Source: Asterochloris sp. CNOR1 (taxonomy: Eukaryota; Chlorophyta; Trebouxiophyceae; Trebouxiales; Trebouxiaceae). Taken from it: a DNA stretch of 64,000 nucleotides. The DNA lies in NCBI GenBank assembly GCA_963969365.1, contig OZ017762.1, positions 806,001 to 870,000 of the forward strand. Direction: 5' to 3'. The notes beneath the pieces were generated by a model. It did no database searches. It had not been told where the DNA came from and saw only the letters and a program-made list of their open reading frames with translations. Within the stretch, counting starts at the first letter, position 1; every line of letters starts with the position of its first letter. A program made the position numbers and the translations under genes. Below, in pieces: positions 34,581-45,729 of this stretch.

Positions 34581-36777
34581 ATGGATCTTCATCTGAGCGA
34601 GGTCCACATTGGCAGAGCTGGTCCAGAGCAGTGTGCGGCAGTAACAGCCTTCAAAATCAAGCCTGGATCCTCACAGCAGGCAAGCTGCCTCTGTCAATGC
34701 AGCACTCAGGCCTAGAGGATCAACTCACACTGTACAACATGCTGCAGGCCAAGCGTGATGAGGATGGGGACCTTATTGTCACAAGGACACATGACAAGAT
34801 CCTGATGCACCACGGCCTTGCCACCCTGTTGAATGACGTTGGTCTGCAGGTGAGGGCTGGCTGCATTCATCCCCAGAGAGTGACTGACAAAATGGGGGGC
34901 ATTCAAGTGGCTCCAAAAAGGGCAGGGCAGATCCACAGGCAAACTTTTGGGCATGAGCAGCACTTGTGTTGGGCGGCGGAATGTCAAATGGCGAGTCTGC
35001 AGGTCAGGGGCTTGATGCAGCACAGGGCACAGCCAGAATCATGGAAGCAATTTCATCTGCAGGATCTGGCACAAGACCATGCTGCTTTCTGCTCATCCAT
35101 TTCTCAGCTGCACTGCAGCAACCTCACCTCCTGGTGCTTGTTGTACCTTCCAGCTCTGCCTCACTGGGCACCTCACCTCCAGGTGTGGCCTGGAGCCTTG
35201 CTGCTGGCAGACTACCTCCTGGATCAGAGGAGCTATGATGGCTGCACAGCAGTGGAGCTGGGTGCAGGCCCAGGACTTGCTGGCATTGCACTGGCTCGCC
35301 AGGCAGCGCAGGTCTTCCTCACAGGTGACAGGCTGCTCCTGCAGCTGCCTGCTGCCACCCTGCTGCCACCTGTGCAGACATTCACCCGCAAGAGCTTGCT
35401 CCTGAAGCTGGCTGCGCCATTCAGACACACATGAGCTTGCCACTTCCCAGTGACAGTGCGCTTGCAACTGCATTGCCCAAATTCCAATAGTTGCAGCCTC
35501 AGTGACACTGTCCTGCACGCAGATGTTGGTGCTGAGGTGCTGTGCAACTGCCGCAAGAATGTTGACGCAAACGCTGCATCGTTTAAGCATGGACCCCAAG
35601 TAGCTCAAGTGCGACAGCTGGACTGGCTTGAGCCACTGCCACAGTCGTGCCCTCAAAGCAGTGCTGGGGACGACCCCTCTATTGACTTCAGCTGGTGCAA
35701 AGAAGATGTGCAGGCCCTGCAACACGCTCAAGTGAGCTATCACTGGTTGTGCCTGCTGCTGGATGTGGTTGTCCACAGCCTGCTAAGGCAGGCTGCTGTT
35801 GCTGGGCCTGTGGCTATCAGGCTGCTCACAGATGTTGCGCCTCTGGCAGCAGTTCGAGATGATCCCATCATGTCCAACTTGAAGTCACGCTCTGCATGCT
35901 CAGATAGCTGCCTGCATGCTTCAGAGTATGCACTGCAATTCATCTGGGCAGCGCACTGCATCTAACACAAGAGAGTGAGTGAGGGAGCTGCCCTCTCTTC
36001 ATGCCCAAGCCACCACCCTGCAGCCACCCCTGTGCGGGTGCATCTCTCTCACTTGACTGCAATGACTGCTGCTCATTTGTTTGCAATACCCTGCAGGTGC
36101 AATGCTTCTGAGAGTGTCAGACACTGGCTGGCCCTTACTGCAGGTGTTCCTTGCGGCCGACTGCATCTATGATAATGACCTCAGCGAGGCATTCATGCGC
36201 ACTGCAGCCCAGCTGCTGCGGGGTGCCCCCAGCAGCAACCTGCTGTTGGCACTGGAAAGACGCTTCAACTTCACACTGCGAGACATGGTGAGGGCTGTGA
36301 ACCTGCTGACTCTTACAGGAAGCTGATGTGGCTATCCTTGGAAACCATTGCATTGCTCGCCTTTGTTCCTGAGCCGTAGAATTGACATGCCAAATGCCCT
36401 GGGTGTTGTCCTGTGGTGTACATGCCTCTTGCAGGTGTCAGCTGCGTTGTCCAAGGGGGCAGCTTTGCCTCTTCTTTACAATACCAGCAAGTCTGTGCCT
36501 CTTCTTTACAAAACCAGCAAGTCTGTGGTCATGCTGCCGCTGCCTTGCTCTCTGATGACTTTCATGAGGACACACCTTTGGACTGAGGAGCTATGCTGTG
36601 CAGGATGTGGCTGCCCCAGCATACGACTACTGGCGCACTCTGTTTGCCGAGAAACACGGCAACAGCAAGTCTGGCTTGGTGGGCCATCAGGTCGCTTACG
36701 GCCCCCACCTGCATCATCTACACTCAGATGTCGACATGAGCAATGTTGAGCTCTGGCAGCTGGCCTGGCCCACTTGA
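34581..36777 (+). CDS. METTL22: METTL22-like protein lysine methyltransferase
   Basis: Exons: 34581-34640 (tentative), 34703-34849, 35183-35324, 35523-35731, 36144-36287 and 36604-36777 (TGA), about 290 aa with all phases agreeing. Similarity to animal METTL22 runs along the whole length: EVHIGR at the start, DEDGDLIVTR, GLQVWPGALLLADYLLD, the SAM-binding motif AVELGAGPGLAGIALAR, TDVGAEVLCNCRKNVDAN, VRQLDWLEP, FSWCKEDVQAL, VFLAADCIYDNDLSEAF, LALERRFNFTLRDM, AYDYWRTLF and ELWQLAW. This is a seven-beta-strand methyltransferase; the human enzyme methylates a lysine of the DNA-repair/RNA protein KIN17. Target and location here are inferred. The 62-bp first intron and the start codon are the weakest part of the model. 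Confidence 0.9.
36466..36525 (+). repeat. 30-bp tandem duplication
   Basis: Two adjacent 30-bp units (36466-36495 and 36496-36525) differ at one base. They lie in the last METTL22 intron. The unit is a multiple of three and reads as an open frame, but splicing DM to DVAA across it removes it. Confidence 0.95.
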
Positions 36778-37287
36778 GGCACAACCGCTTGCGGGCAGCA
36801 GAGTTAAGGCCAGACAGCACCATCTCGCCCCTGCAACTTTGTTGAGGCCAGGCCCACCCATGCCTGCAATGCCATTGCGGCCAGGCAAATCTGTCTCCGT
36901 ATTGAGGCCAGCCTCTTGGTGATCAAAAGTGAGTGCTGTGCCAATGATGTGCACAGCACTGACATCATGCAGGAAAGCTGCTGCTTGAGCCCTCACAACT
37001 GGATCAGTCAGCTGGCTCACGTCGCAAGTGTCTGCTGCAGGTTGACACAAGCTCCATTGCCATAGCCTGGGTGAGGCCAGCAGCAGCCCTTGTGCTTCCC
37101 AGCCCAGTAAGCCTGCTTGCACTCGATTAATCGTTTAGCCGTCTCACACTGGGTCTATGACACAGTCCACTGGCATTGACAGCACTGCTCAAGTTTGATG
37201 AGCTGAAGCTGCCATTCTTTAATCATTTAGACATTCTGGGAGTTCAGGTTCAAAACATAAAACAGGGGACTGTTTGGTAGTGTAGAC

Positions 37288-40200
37288 CTATCCTTGCACA
37301 GCCTCTGCAGCTTCAAGGCAGCATACAATGTAGGCCAGGGAGTCAGCATCTGGCACAGCTTTGCGCTCAGCACTGAACTTTTGGTAGGCATTCTGGATGA
37401 CCATAGGGGCCAATCCTGAGAATGTTTGGTTGCACCAGGTCATGAATGCGGCGGGGCTCAGGTCCTGGTGATCCAGCTCCTGCAGGCAAATGCACAGGCA
37501 TGTTGGGTGCTGCCAGGGTGGTCAGCCTTGATGCGTGCACAACGCAGAGGTTCTCTCAGCAGCTTGAACACCTCAAGGTCTGCCCTTCACGTGTGCAGGG
37601 TTGCTTTTGAAGTGGCTTGCAACAGTGCTGCTGATAGTCTGTCTGCAGGCCTCACAGTCAGCAGAGAGACCTGCTGTCTCATGCTGGACACACCAACGAG
37701 AGTTAGCCATCCCCACAACCAGTCTCATGGCACAGGCTTCACCAAGCAACAGGCACCTCACCCGTCTCTACCAAGTGCTCTGCAGCAGGTCGAGAGTGAT
37801 CCTGATCAGCACAGGGTGTCTGTCTGCGTGTCACGCAGAGACAACGCCATCCTCAGACGGAAGGCCATTCCTGCGGGCCCTGCTGCACATCGGCACAGCC
37901 CCTCACCTCTCTCCACCGCATGTGCCGCAAATCATTGTTCTGCAGCAGATCCAGGGTGAACATGTCCAGCACGGCAGCGACAGGGTCGCCGCCTGTGTCT
38001 GGCAGCCTGTGAGCCATCTCTATCTTGTCGTCCATGGAGGCAAAGGGGGCCAGCAGCTCCACCAGTGTCTTGGCTGACTGGGCATGCTCGGGGTGCCGCG
38101 CAATCAGCCAGCGCCACTGCATGGCTGCGTGTAAAAGGGATAGGGGTGAGCAACAGAGGAGCAGCAACAGGGGAACGACCATGCATCAAGGGCTGGGTGA
38201 CATTGAGAGAGCATCGTGCCATCAGGGAGCGCCACTGCATTGCGGCAGGAGTACGTGGGGTGGTTAATGCAGTCCAGTGCGAGTCGGATATGCTCAGTAA
38301 GCTGCTGTGGCCATCCAGCATGGCTGCACAGAGCAGGGGCAATGTAGTGCTCGTTGCATTTCAAGGTATGCTCGTTGCATTTCAAGGTATGCTCAAGGTC
38401 CCACACAAAGAGTCACTGCATAGCTAGACCCCCCTTAGCGTCATGCATGGTATGAGAATCTGGCATGGCCATAAGATGGGCAGCAAGTGGCACGAACATG
38501 CTGCAAAATAGTGCAGTGGGGGGGCAACCTGGCTGCTGGCCTGTGGCATGAAGCAATGGTGATACTGCTGCATGGCTGGCGAAAGCTGCACATCAGGTGC
38601 TGCACATTCAGAGGCTGAAGTACGCCTCCACCAAACGCTGCAACAGTAAGAATGCAGCATGCAGGTCTGGTGGGCTGCACAGGCTGCTCACTGTAGTGCC
38701 AGACGATCTCTGGAACGGCTCCAACCAGGATGGCCACAAACATCCTCAGCACCGCATATGTCCCCTGCAGGCAGCCGAGTACGCTGGAGGCTGCAGCTAG
38801 GGCTAAAGTCCAACATGTTCTTGCCGAGGCCTGCCGCACATGATTCAGCACTCAGTGCCACACATTGTCACCCTGAACACAAGACACTTGGCCATGCAGC
38901 TCTTCATCTGCACAGGCAGTACATGTTCATGCAAGCTCGGGGCCCTCCAGAGTGCACTCACTGCATGCTGCTCAAGTGCCTTCATGCAGCCATGCATGAA
39001 CTTGCTGGCCAAGGTGCCTTAAAGCTCCAACCTCTGCAGCCAGAGAGCAGGTCAATGCACACTGCTCCACTGCCAAGATGCAGCCAGATATAGAAAGCAC
39101 TGGCAGACAACTGCCACCAGGCAACAAGAGCGCATTCACCGCGCGCTTCTTCAGCGTCTGGACGGCCCCCTGCTTGAAAACAAGTGTGAGAGCTCTTTTG
39201 ATGCCCCCTTAACACTTGGATGGGACAGTCACAACATAGCAGCAGACTTGTATGCACCATGCGCTGCTCAGCGCTTGGATGCCGCCACTGAGACCACCTG
39301 TGCCGAAGTCACATGCTGAGCGGCCAGAGAGCGCTCACCGCCTGCTGCTCCAGCGCTTGTATGCACCCATGCGCGACCAGGGAGGCCACATCCCCGTGCC
39401 CATATCTGTCCTCAATAAAGCGGAAGAAGAAGTCTGCAGGCTGCTCCTCTGACAGCTTGCCCACCGCCCCTGCAGCCACAGGCGGAGTTGGTTGTCATGA
39501 AGCACCACTGGCAGCCAGCTGCAGGCCCTGCGGGCGGGTAGCGAAGCCTCAGTGTCCTGCTGTGTCTGGAAAGGGCAGTGCAGTGCCGACCAGCTGTGGG
39601 GTGGGCAGTGTTTGCGCTGCCCATTAAAGAGGGGCAGATGAGCCCAGAGTGTGTAGAGGTGCTCCTCAGACAGCATGCCACTGTCCCAGCACCTGAGAGA
39701 TGTCGTGAGCTGGATGAATACGGGTGGTCATCTGCATGCCCTACATACAGCTTGCAAGCATTCAGATAGGTACATCAACCAAACCCAGCAGTAGTCAGCT
39801 GTACCCCTGCACCAAGGCTACTGCATCTACCAAAGCACATTGCAGGAACCAGGCAGCTGGGCAGGAAAGCCAAGTGCTGTTGGGCACAGAGGGTGCAGTT
39901 GTGCACACAGGGAACATTACGTGCATGCGTCACTTATGTCCCTCTCTCCCCGTTCAGCCAAGCTCTTGTGCCTGCTGCAGGTGCCTCTATGCTGCTCCCA
40001 GGTGAGCTTCACCCCTGACCCGCTCATGGCAGGGGGCGACCATGCTGCTGCAGCTCTCCCCGAGTTGTGTCGGGCAATGTGTTGAGCTGAGTGCTGGCTG
40101 CGCCTGGCTCCCTCTACACCTCGAGGTGCTTGCCAGTAAGACTGCTGTGCTGGGCATAAGTGAGCAGCGTGCGCTCACAGAGGCAAAGCTGTGGGCCAGA

Positions 40201-43200
40201 GGTAGCCCCTGAGCGACCCAGCATGCTCAGGCCAGCATCACACTGTCAGCACTGGAGGGCTGTGTGTGCCCACCTGTATGTCGGCTGCGCCTGGCCAGGC
40301 AAGCCTCCGCCACCTCCAGAATGGCTGCACAACTCATCCTGCAGCCAGCAGTCTGGGCCTCAGGAGGAAGTCATTGGTGCACGCCCTCTGCCACACAGGG
40401 CATGCAGGGAGCGTGCATGGTGTTCCGTCCAGCAGGGCGGGGCCACCACCTGAGATACAAACAGCTGGGGCATCCAATGGGCCGAAGAACGCTGCACACC
40501 CCACACAGTGGGACCTCACCGGCGCGCCGTGGCTGCATTGGGCCGGTAGTCTGAGACGTAGCAGCGCGCATACATGCCCCACAGCAGGCGCAGCTGCTGG
40601 TGCATGTTGCCAAAGCGCCAGGACCCGTCGGGGCGCAGGCAGGCCTGGCGGGCCGACTCGTCCCACTGCTCTGGCAGCTGGTACTGAGCTGCATCGCTGG
40701 TGCTAGCCGGTAGAGCTGTGGCAGCCCACTCCGAGACGTCGTGGGTCCTGCTCCTGCAGCAGTAAGGATGTCAGGAGTAGAAGTATATGCCATTGGCGCC
40801 GACACTGAGCAGCCGTTCTGAGGGTTGCTGGCAGACCCAGTGACTGGTCCTGCGCAAGACAGAGCCAGATATTTCTGCATTGAGGAAGTCTCACTGCTTT
40901 GGCAATAATGAGCTGCATTGCTGCTTGCTATCTGCATTGCTGAACTGGCCTTCTCTTGAGGTGCCATGCATCTTGCATCTGCAGCAGACATTGAGAGGAG
41001 AGCTCATGCAACAGCGTATGCAGCAGGCCTGTTTGGGGTGCCATAGCTGCCTGCAAGTCTGTTGTGGCCTCTTGACATGCCGCAGGTGGCAACAGCAGAC
41101 AATGCTGATTGTCTCATTGTGTCTAGAGCAGCCAGTGCAGGGAACTGCAGCTACCATGCAGGGGCTCTGGTGCTGCCCTCACCACTGTACTTGCCTGCGT
41201 TTTCATGGGATGTCATATCTCTCTCAGCCCCGCAGCACCGTCACAGAAGCCTATGACACCGGCTCTCAACAACAGTAACTCATTGCTGCACCACAGAGGT
41301 ATGATAAGAGATGACAGATCAGGTGGTGTCGCATGTAGACAGACCCTGAATGAGCTGAAGTCTGGCGCAGCAGCCAGCCCAACACCCAGCATGCATGCAA
41401 GGCCTGCCTACAGTGATCCAAGCTGGATCTCTGGAGCTCGCACAGGACCTAGTGTGTGAAGCACCTGATTTGGTCAAAGTCTCAAGCACATGCAGGTTGG
41501 ACGGAAAACTCACTGCTGGACTTTTGTGCAGTCCCTGAGGGCGCTGATCTGGCGCATAAGCCCCATTGCATCTGAGATGAAGGCCGCCCTCAGTTGCGCT
41601 GCGTCCCCTGTGCCCGCCTCTGTCAAGCTCCTCTCATAGTTGTCCAGCGAAGAATGCAGCAGCAGCGCCAGCTGCTTCTCCAGGGCCTGCGCCTCTGCAG
41701 CAGAACACAGCGGGGGCGTGGCAGAAGCAGTGACCGCATCAGACAGGCTGCAGTGGCTGCAAAGCTCTTTGAATGCCTGCAGCTGCGCAGGCAAACATTA
41801 GGTGATTTCAGTGACGCATTGGGAAGACCACTTGTGCTGACACAAGTGGCCTGCAGTCCAGCAAGAAGGCCTTGCTCAAGCCCAGGCCAGCAGAGGTGCA
41901 GCATGCCCTCAGTGTGCTGTTGTGCATCGTTGCCCAGGGCGGGCAACAAGCAGTGAGGGCAGATCAGGAAAAGCCCCAGGCTAGCGGCGGCCCCCAATTG
42001 CTGCCAGTGCACTGGCAGTGAGAGCATATCAGGAAAAGTCCTCAGTCCAGCAGCGGCCCCCAATTGCTGTCTATGCACGAGTGCTCTGCTCTCAGAATGT
42101 AAGTGGAGCACGCGGTTAGCTGTTGTTTGTCAGCGCGATCATCGGCCATCTGAGACAGATTTGCACCTGCACAGAGCCCACACCAGTAGGCAAAATTGGG
42201 CCGCCCAGCATCTGCAAGGCCTTTGCTGCCATAGTCAGCGGCAGGCTGAGGCAAGCTGTGGCAGAGAGATCTAATCTCAGCAGTGACAAGCATGTAGCCC
42301 GTGACTTGTAAGCAACTCTTTGCTGTCACAGTCTGAGGCAAGCTGCACTGAGCCATTCCCAGCAGAGCAAGCAGGCAGCGCACCGTCTGTGAGCTGCTTC
42401 TTGCCGGCGTAGTCATTCGCAACCTGGCGCAGGGCATCCCTCAGCGCATTCTCCTGCTCGTGCACCTGCTGCTGGTGCTTCTCCTGTTTGACCTGTAGGG
42501 CAGTCCAGCTGGTGTTGATAGCAAAGCCCTGCGCAGTATTGCTGAAAGAGGCCGACAGAGGCGTAAGGGCTGCTGCAGTTCCTGAGTCACCGTACGTGCG
42601 TTCCAGCAACCCGGCTTGAAGAGCCAAGAGGCATGCAGCCTGCTGTAATGCATAGTGTCAGTCACATACATATGCAGCAGTGTTCTGCAGAGGTGTGAGC
42701 TGGCACCAGAGCTGAGCAGCTGGAGTGGGTTGGAGGCCAGCCCTGGCTGAGCCAGTTGGTCTCGAGCGGTATCTCACCTGCCTATTGAGTCTTTCCACGT
42801 CTGCTTTGAGACGATCAATTTTGTCCTGCAGCAGCATGACGCTGTCAGGACACCTTTGTAGCCCCTGGACCAACCTGCCAGACTAAGCAGCCGCCACAAG
42901 CCATTCATGTCTGAAGCATGCTTTCGAGAGCCACCGCAACAGGACAACACCCAAAGAGCAGGGCTGTCATGCATGGTGACCAAGCATCTATTGTATCATA
43001 GGGCAACTAGCGCCATGTCGCCTGTACAGTCGCCTCAAGATCACCAACAGGGCATCTCCTGCATCACATGCCACACTCAGCATGCTGCCTGTGAAGCGCC
43101 TCACCTCTGCTTGTCGGGTGAGCTTCCAGTGCTGGTCTGCTGTGGCCTGAGCAGCAGCCTTGGCCTGGCTGAGCTGCTTCTCCAAGCGGTCCCGCTCCAT

Positions 43201-45494
43201 TGTCAGATCTGCCGCCTGGAGCGTCAGGGTGGCCTCCTGCATAGCGGTACAGGGGTCATGGAAGGTCTGCTGACCACGTTGCATTTCCCTACGTTTCTGG
43301 TCAGCCTTGCCACATTGAGCTGCAGGGCTGCCTGCAGCAGGGGCTCTGCACTGCGCAGACTGCCCCTACCTGCCGCCACAGCAAGCGGGCCAAGACGATC
43401 TGGCCTGATCCGGGCTCCTGGGAGTAATGCTCCTGCAAGCCTCTGCTGGACACTGTTGAGAAGCTGCCACAATCTACAGCAATCAGGTTTTGCTGCTAAC
43501 TTGTCACATCATCCTTGATGCTCCTCCTCTGCGCCCAGCTAGCAGCACCAACCTCCATAAAAATCCATACAAATTGTCAGCGCCTCACCCTATCCTCAAG
43601 CGCTCTCCTCTGTTCCCGGTCAGCAGCCCCAATCTCCTGGGACTCTGAGAAGGCTGACTGCAGCGCCTCTGCCTGCTCCTGCTTGTGCTGCAGCTCAGCT
43701 TCGGCATTTGACCACAGCGCAAAGAAGGGCATGTGCCACACTGCAGACAGCGGAACAGGGCATGGGTCAGAGCGCAGGCAGCAGGCCATGCATTGAGGCA
43801 TTCAGTCTGGCTCATGTGAAGGCGTGGCAGGTAGCAGGTCTGGCTCTGGCTCTGGAGCAGGGAAACTAGTTGCTGTTATGGCTATGCTGCAGGCAACAGA
43901 TTTCATACACTGAGGCATCAGAGCTGAACTTCTTGTGCATCTGTATGCAGCTGCGCAGGCTGATGTGACTGTCTACCCTTGTGGCTGTTTATGTCAGCTG
44001 CAGGCAGCATGGCAGGCATGGATGCCGACAGCACTTCTTGTGCATGTGGGCATCAGCTGCAGCATCTGCTGTGAGACATTGTGACAATTTGTGTCGGTGC
44101 AAGTCAGCCGCAGGATGCAGGGATCGCACTCTTCAGCATTTGTGGGGCCAAGCAATGGGGGCCAGCACACTGATGAGTCCTGCGCACCAGGCTCTGCTGC
44201 TGCAGGGGTGAGCAGGCGCTGCGTGGTGGGCGCAGGGTGGGCGGATGCCCGCCTGCTGAAGGTGCTCAGGAAAACTTCTGGAAGGACGACCTCCATCACT
44301 TCCTGCAACGGCGCGACACTGGATTGCTCTACTTGCAGTCAGATAGCCAGCACACAAGCAGCCCTGAGCTGCAATTTTGGCAACAAGAGCGCCGGTAATC
44401 GAAGTCATCAGATTGCTTTCATTTGGGCCTGGTATAGGGAGCTGCTCTGGGGCCCCCTAATCTATGCACCACAGCAGGTTGCAGGTGCTCGTGGGATCTG
44501 AGATGGGAGGCTGCTGTGCAGCCTAGTTTGGAGGCCATCATCTCAGAAGTGTGCTCTCAAATACCTGCCTATGCTCACAGAGACCAGCCGGTTTTCAGTG
44601 CAGCAAGGGGCAATGCATTGACCATGGGCACAAGTCTGAAAGTTATGCCCCTGATCTGCCTAATGCCTTGCCATGGGTAAGAAGCACTGACAGGAAGGCT
44701 GGCCCTCTGCCAGGACAGGCATTGTTAAGAGACACGGTGGACAGACCTTGCCGGGCCAGACCGGGTGTTGAGATGGGCTGGCACATTCAGTGCACGTGAC
44801 TTGTGGCCAGACTGCAGGTGGGAAAAGATGCAGATGCCAGCATTGCGGACAGGCCCCCTGCTGTCCCACCTGGAGGCCTCCAAAGGCAGCATGCTGCAGC
44901 AGCTCCTGCAGCAGGCCATGCATGCAGGCCAGGCGCTTCACATCTGGGACGCCGCTGGCAGCCGGGGCACCTGCTGCCACCAGCAACTCCTGAAGCAGCA
45001 CCTGCAGACATTGCAACATGTCTGACAGCAGCAATACGTCAACAGGCTGCGAGATGCAGTATATATGCAGAGCCATTAGCAGTGGGCATTGGCAATGGTG
45101 GAGTGCGCGACCCCAGTAGCAGTTCTGCAGCCCCCTTATGTGATCGTGCCTGTGCTGCGCCCTCAATGACTCTGCAGGCAGGTGCAGAGACCAGTGCCTG
45201 CGGTTGCATGCAACACGCAGTGCAGATCAAGCTTAGGCTGCAAGCAAGGCTGACCAGGTATTGCTGTGCAGCCCCGTGCCACTTCCTGTGGTCCAAGACA
45301 GGCTTCTCGGGGCTTGCATGAGGGTGTGTGACGGCCTCCTGCAGAATGCGCTGCCTTGCACGTGCAACTGCGGCAGGCAATGGCGCCGGATGCTTGTTCT
45401 CCGCTGTACCTGCTCCCATGAGCATTGTCATGCTGAAGCGCCGGTCAGTGAAAGTGCTGGGCACAATGCTTGTCTGGCGCTGTGGAGCACCCAT
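37288..45494 (-). CDS. Unknown coiled-coil protein with folded C-terminal region
   Basis: Starts at ATG 45494 (MGAPQRQTSIVPSTFTDRRF). Exons near 44990-44880 (VPDVKRLACMHGLLQELLQH), 44290, 43700-43590, 43238-43107 (TMERDRLEKQLSQAKAAAQA), 42836-42780 (DKIDRLKADVERLNRQ) and 42500-42390 (HEQENALRDALRQVANDYAG) form a coiled coil. From there an unbroken phase-consistent chain follows: 41776-41514, 40753-40520, 40338-40274, 39469-39339, 38764-38692, 38124-37907 and 37479-37288 (TAG). It encodes a folded region with conserved-looking blocks (GNMHQQLRLLWGMYARCYVS, EEQPADFFFRFIEDRYGHGD, AVLRMFVAILVGAVPEIVWH, MQWRWLIARHPEHAQSA, AFMTWCNQTFSGLAPMVIQN). I do not recognise the family; a cytoskeletal or ciliary role would be a guess. 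The 5' exon joins are approximate, but the last coil exon joins the C-terminal chain in phase, which argues for a single gene. Confidence 0.6.
38111..38260 (-). repeat. Exon echo and 118-bp spacing copy
   Basis: The acceptor and start of exon 38124-37907 (plus text CAGCGCCACTGCATGGCTGC) recur about 117 bp away near 38227 (GGAGCGCCACTGCATTGCGG). About 22 of 28 bases match. Confidence 0.6.
38349..38390. repeat. 21-bp perfect tandem duplication
   Basis: Two identical 21-bp units starting GCTCGTTGCATTTCAAGG, followed by the first 5 bases of a third. Intronic within the coiled-coil gene and recent in appearance. Confidence 0.95.
38940..39469 (-). repeat. Exon echoes of the 39469-39339 exon
   Basis: The exon end encodes VAHGCIQALEQQA before a GTGAGC donor. 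A copy at about 39000-38940 still reads MHGCMKALEQHAVSAL on the minus strand, and a more decayed one lies near 39290-39245 (GGIQAL). Both are in the downstream intron. Confidence 0.65.
41951..42080. repeat. 65-bp tandem duplication, diverged
   Basis: Units begin CAGTGAGGGCAGATCAGGAA at 41951 and CAGTGAGAGCATATCAGGAA at 42016 and share CGGCCCCCAATTGCTG. About four in five bases match. Intronic. Confidence 0.85.
42110..42420 (-). repeat. Exon echoes, three frame-recognisable copies
   Basis: The coiled-coil exon ends NDYAGKKQLTDG (near 42415-42380). Successive intron copies on the same strand read DCDSKELLTSHG (about 42335-42300), ADYGSKGLADAG (about 42245-42205) and DDRADKQQLTACS (about 42150-42110). 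Spacing is roughly 80-100 bp. The first two echoes share TTTGCTG.CA.AGTC and TGAGGCAAGCTG. Confidence 0.65.
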
Positions 45495-45729
45495 GCTGGC
45501 CCTGGGATGCACCAACCAGAATGAGTCTCAGACTGCACCAACACTTGATGCAATCAGTTGGCAGAACAGTCGGGAACACCCATGAATATTGATGTCATGT
45601 GGTATCGCCATTGGTGGCATTGGCATCAGTGATTGTTCCTGGTGGAACCACAAAAATCTCAGGGGTTTTCGTCTCCCTGCCGTTGCAAGCAGCAATCAAA
45701 TACAGTTGATGCGGTCGGAGCGAAGTAGG
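45495..45729. promoter_or_regulatory. Divergent promoter region, coiled-coil gene / cellulase
   Basis: 235 bp between outward-facing start codons at 45494 (-) and 45730 (+). No specific element identified. Confidence 0.5.
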
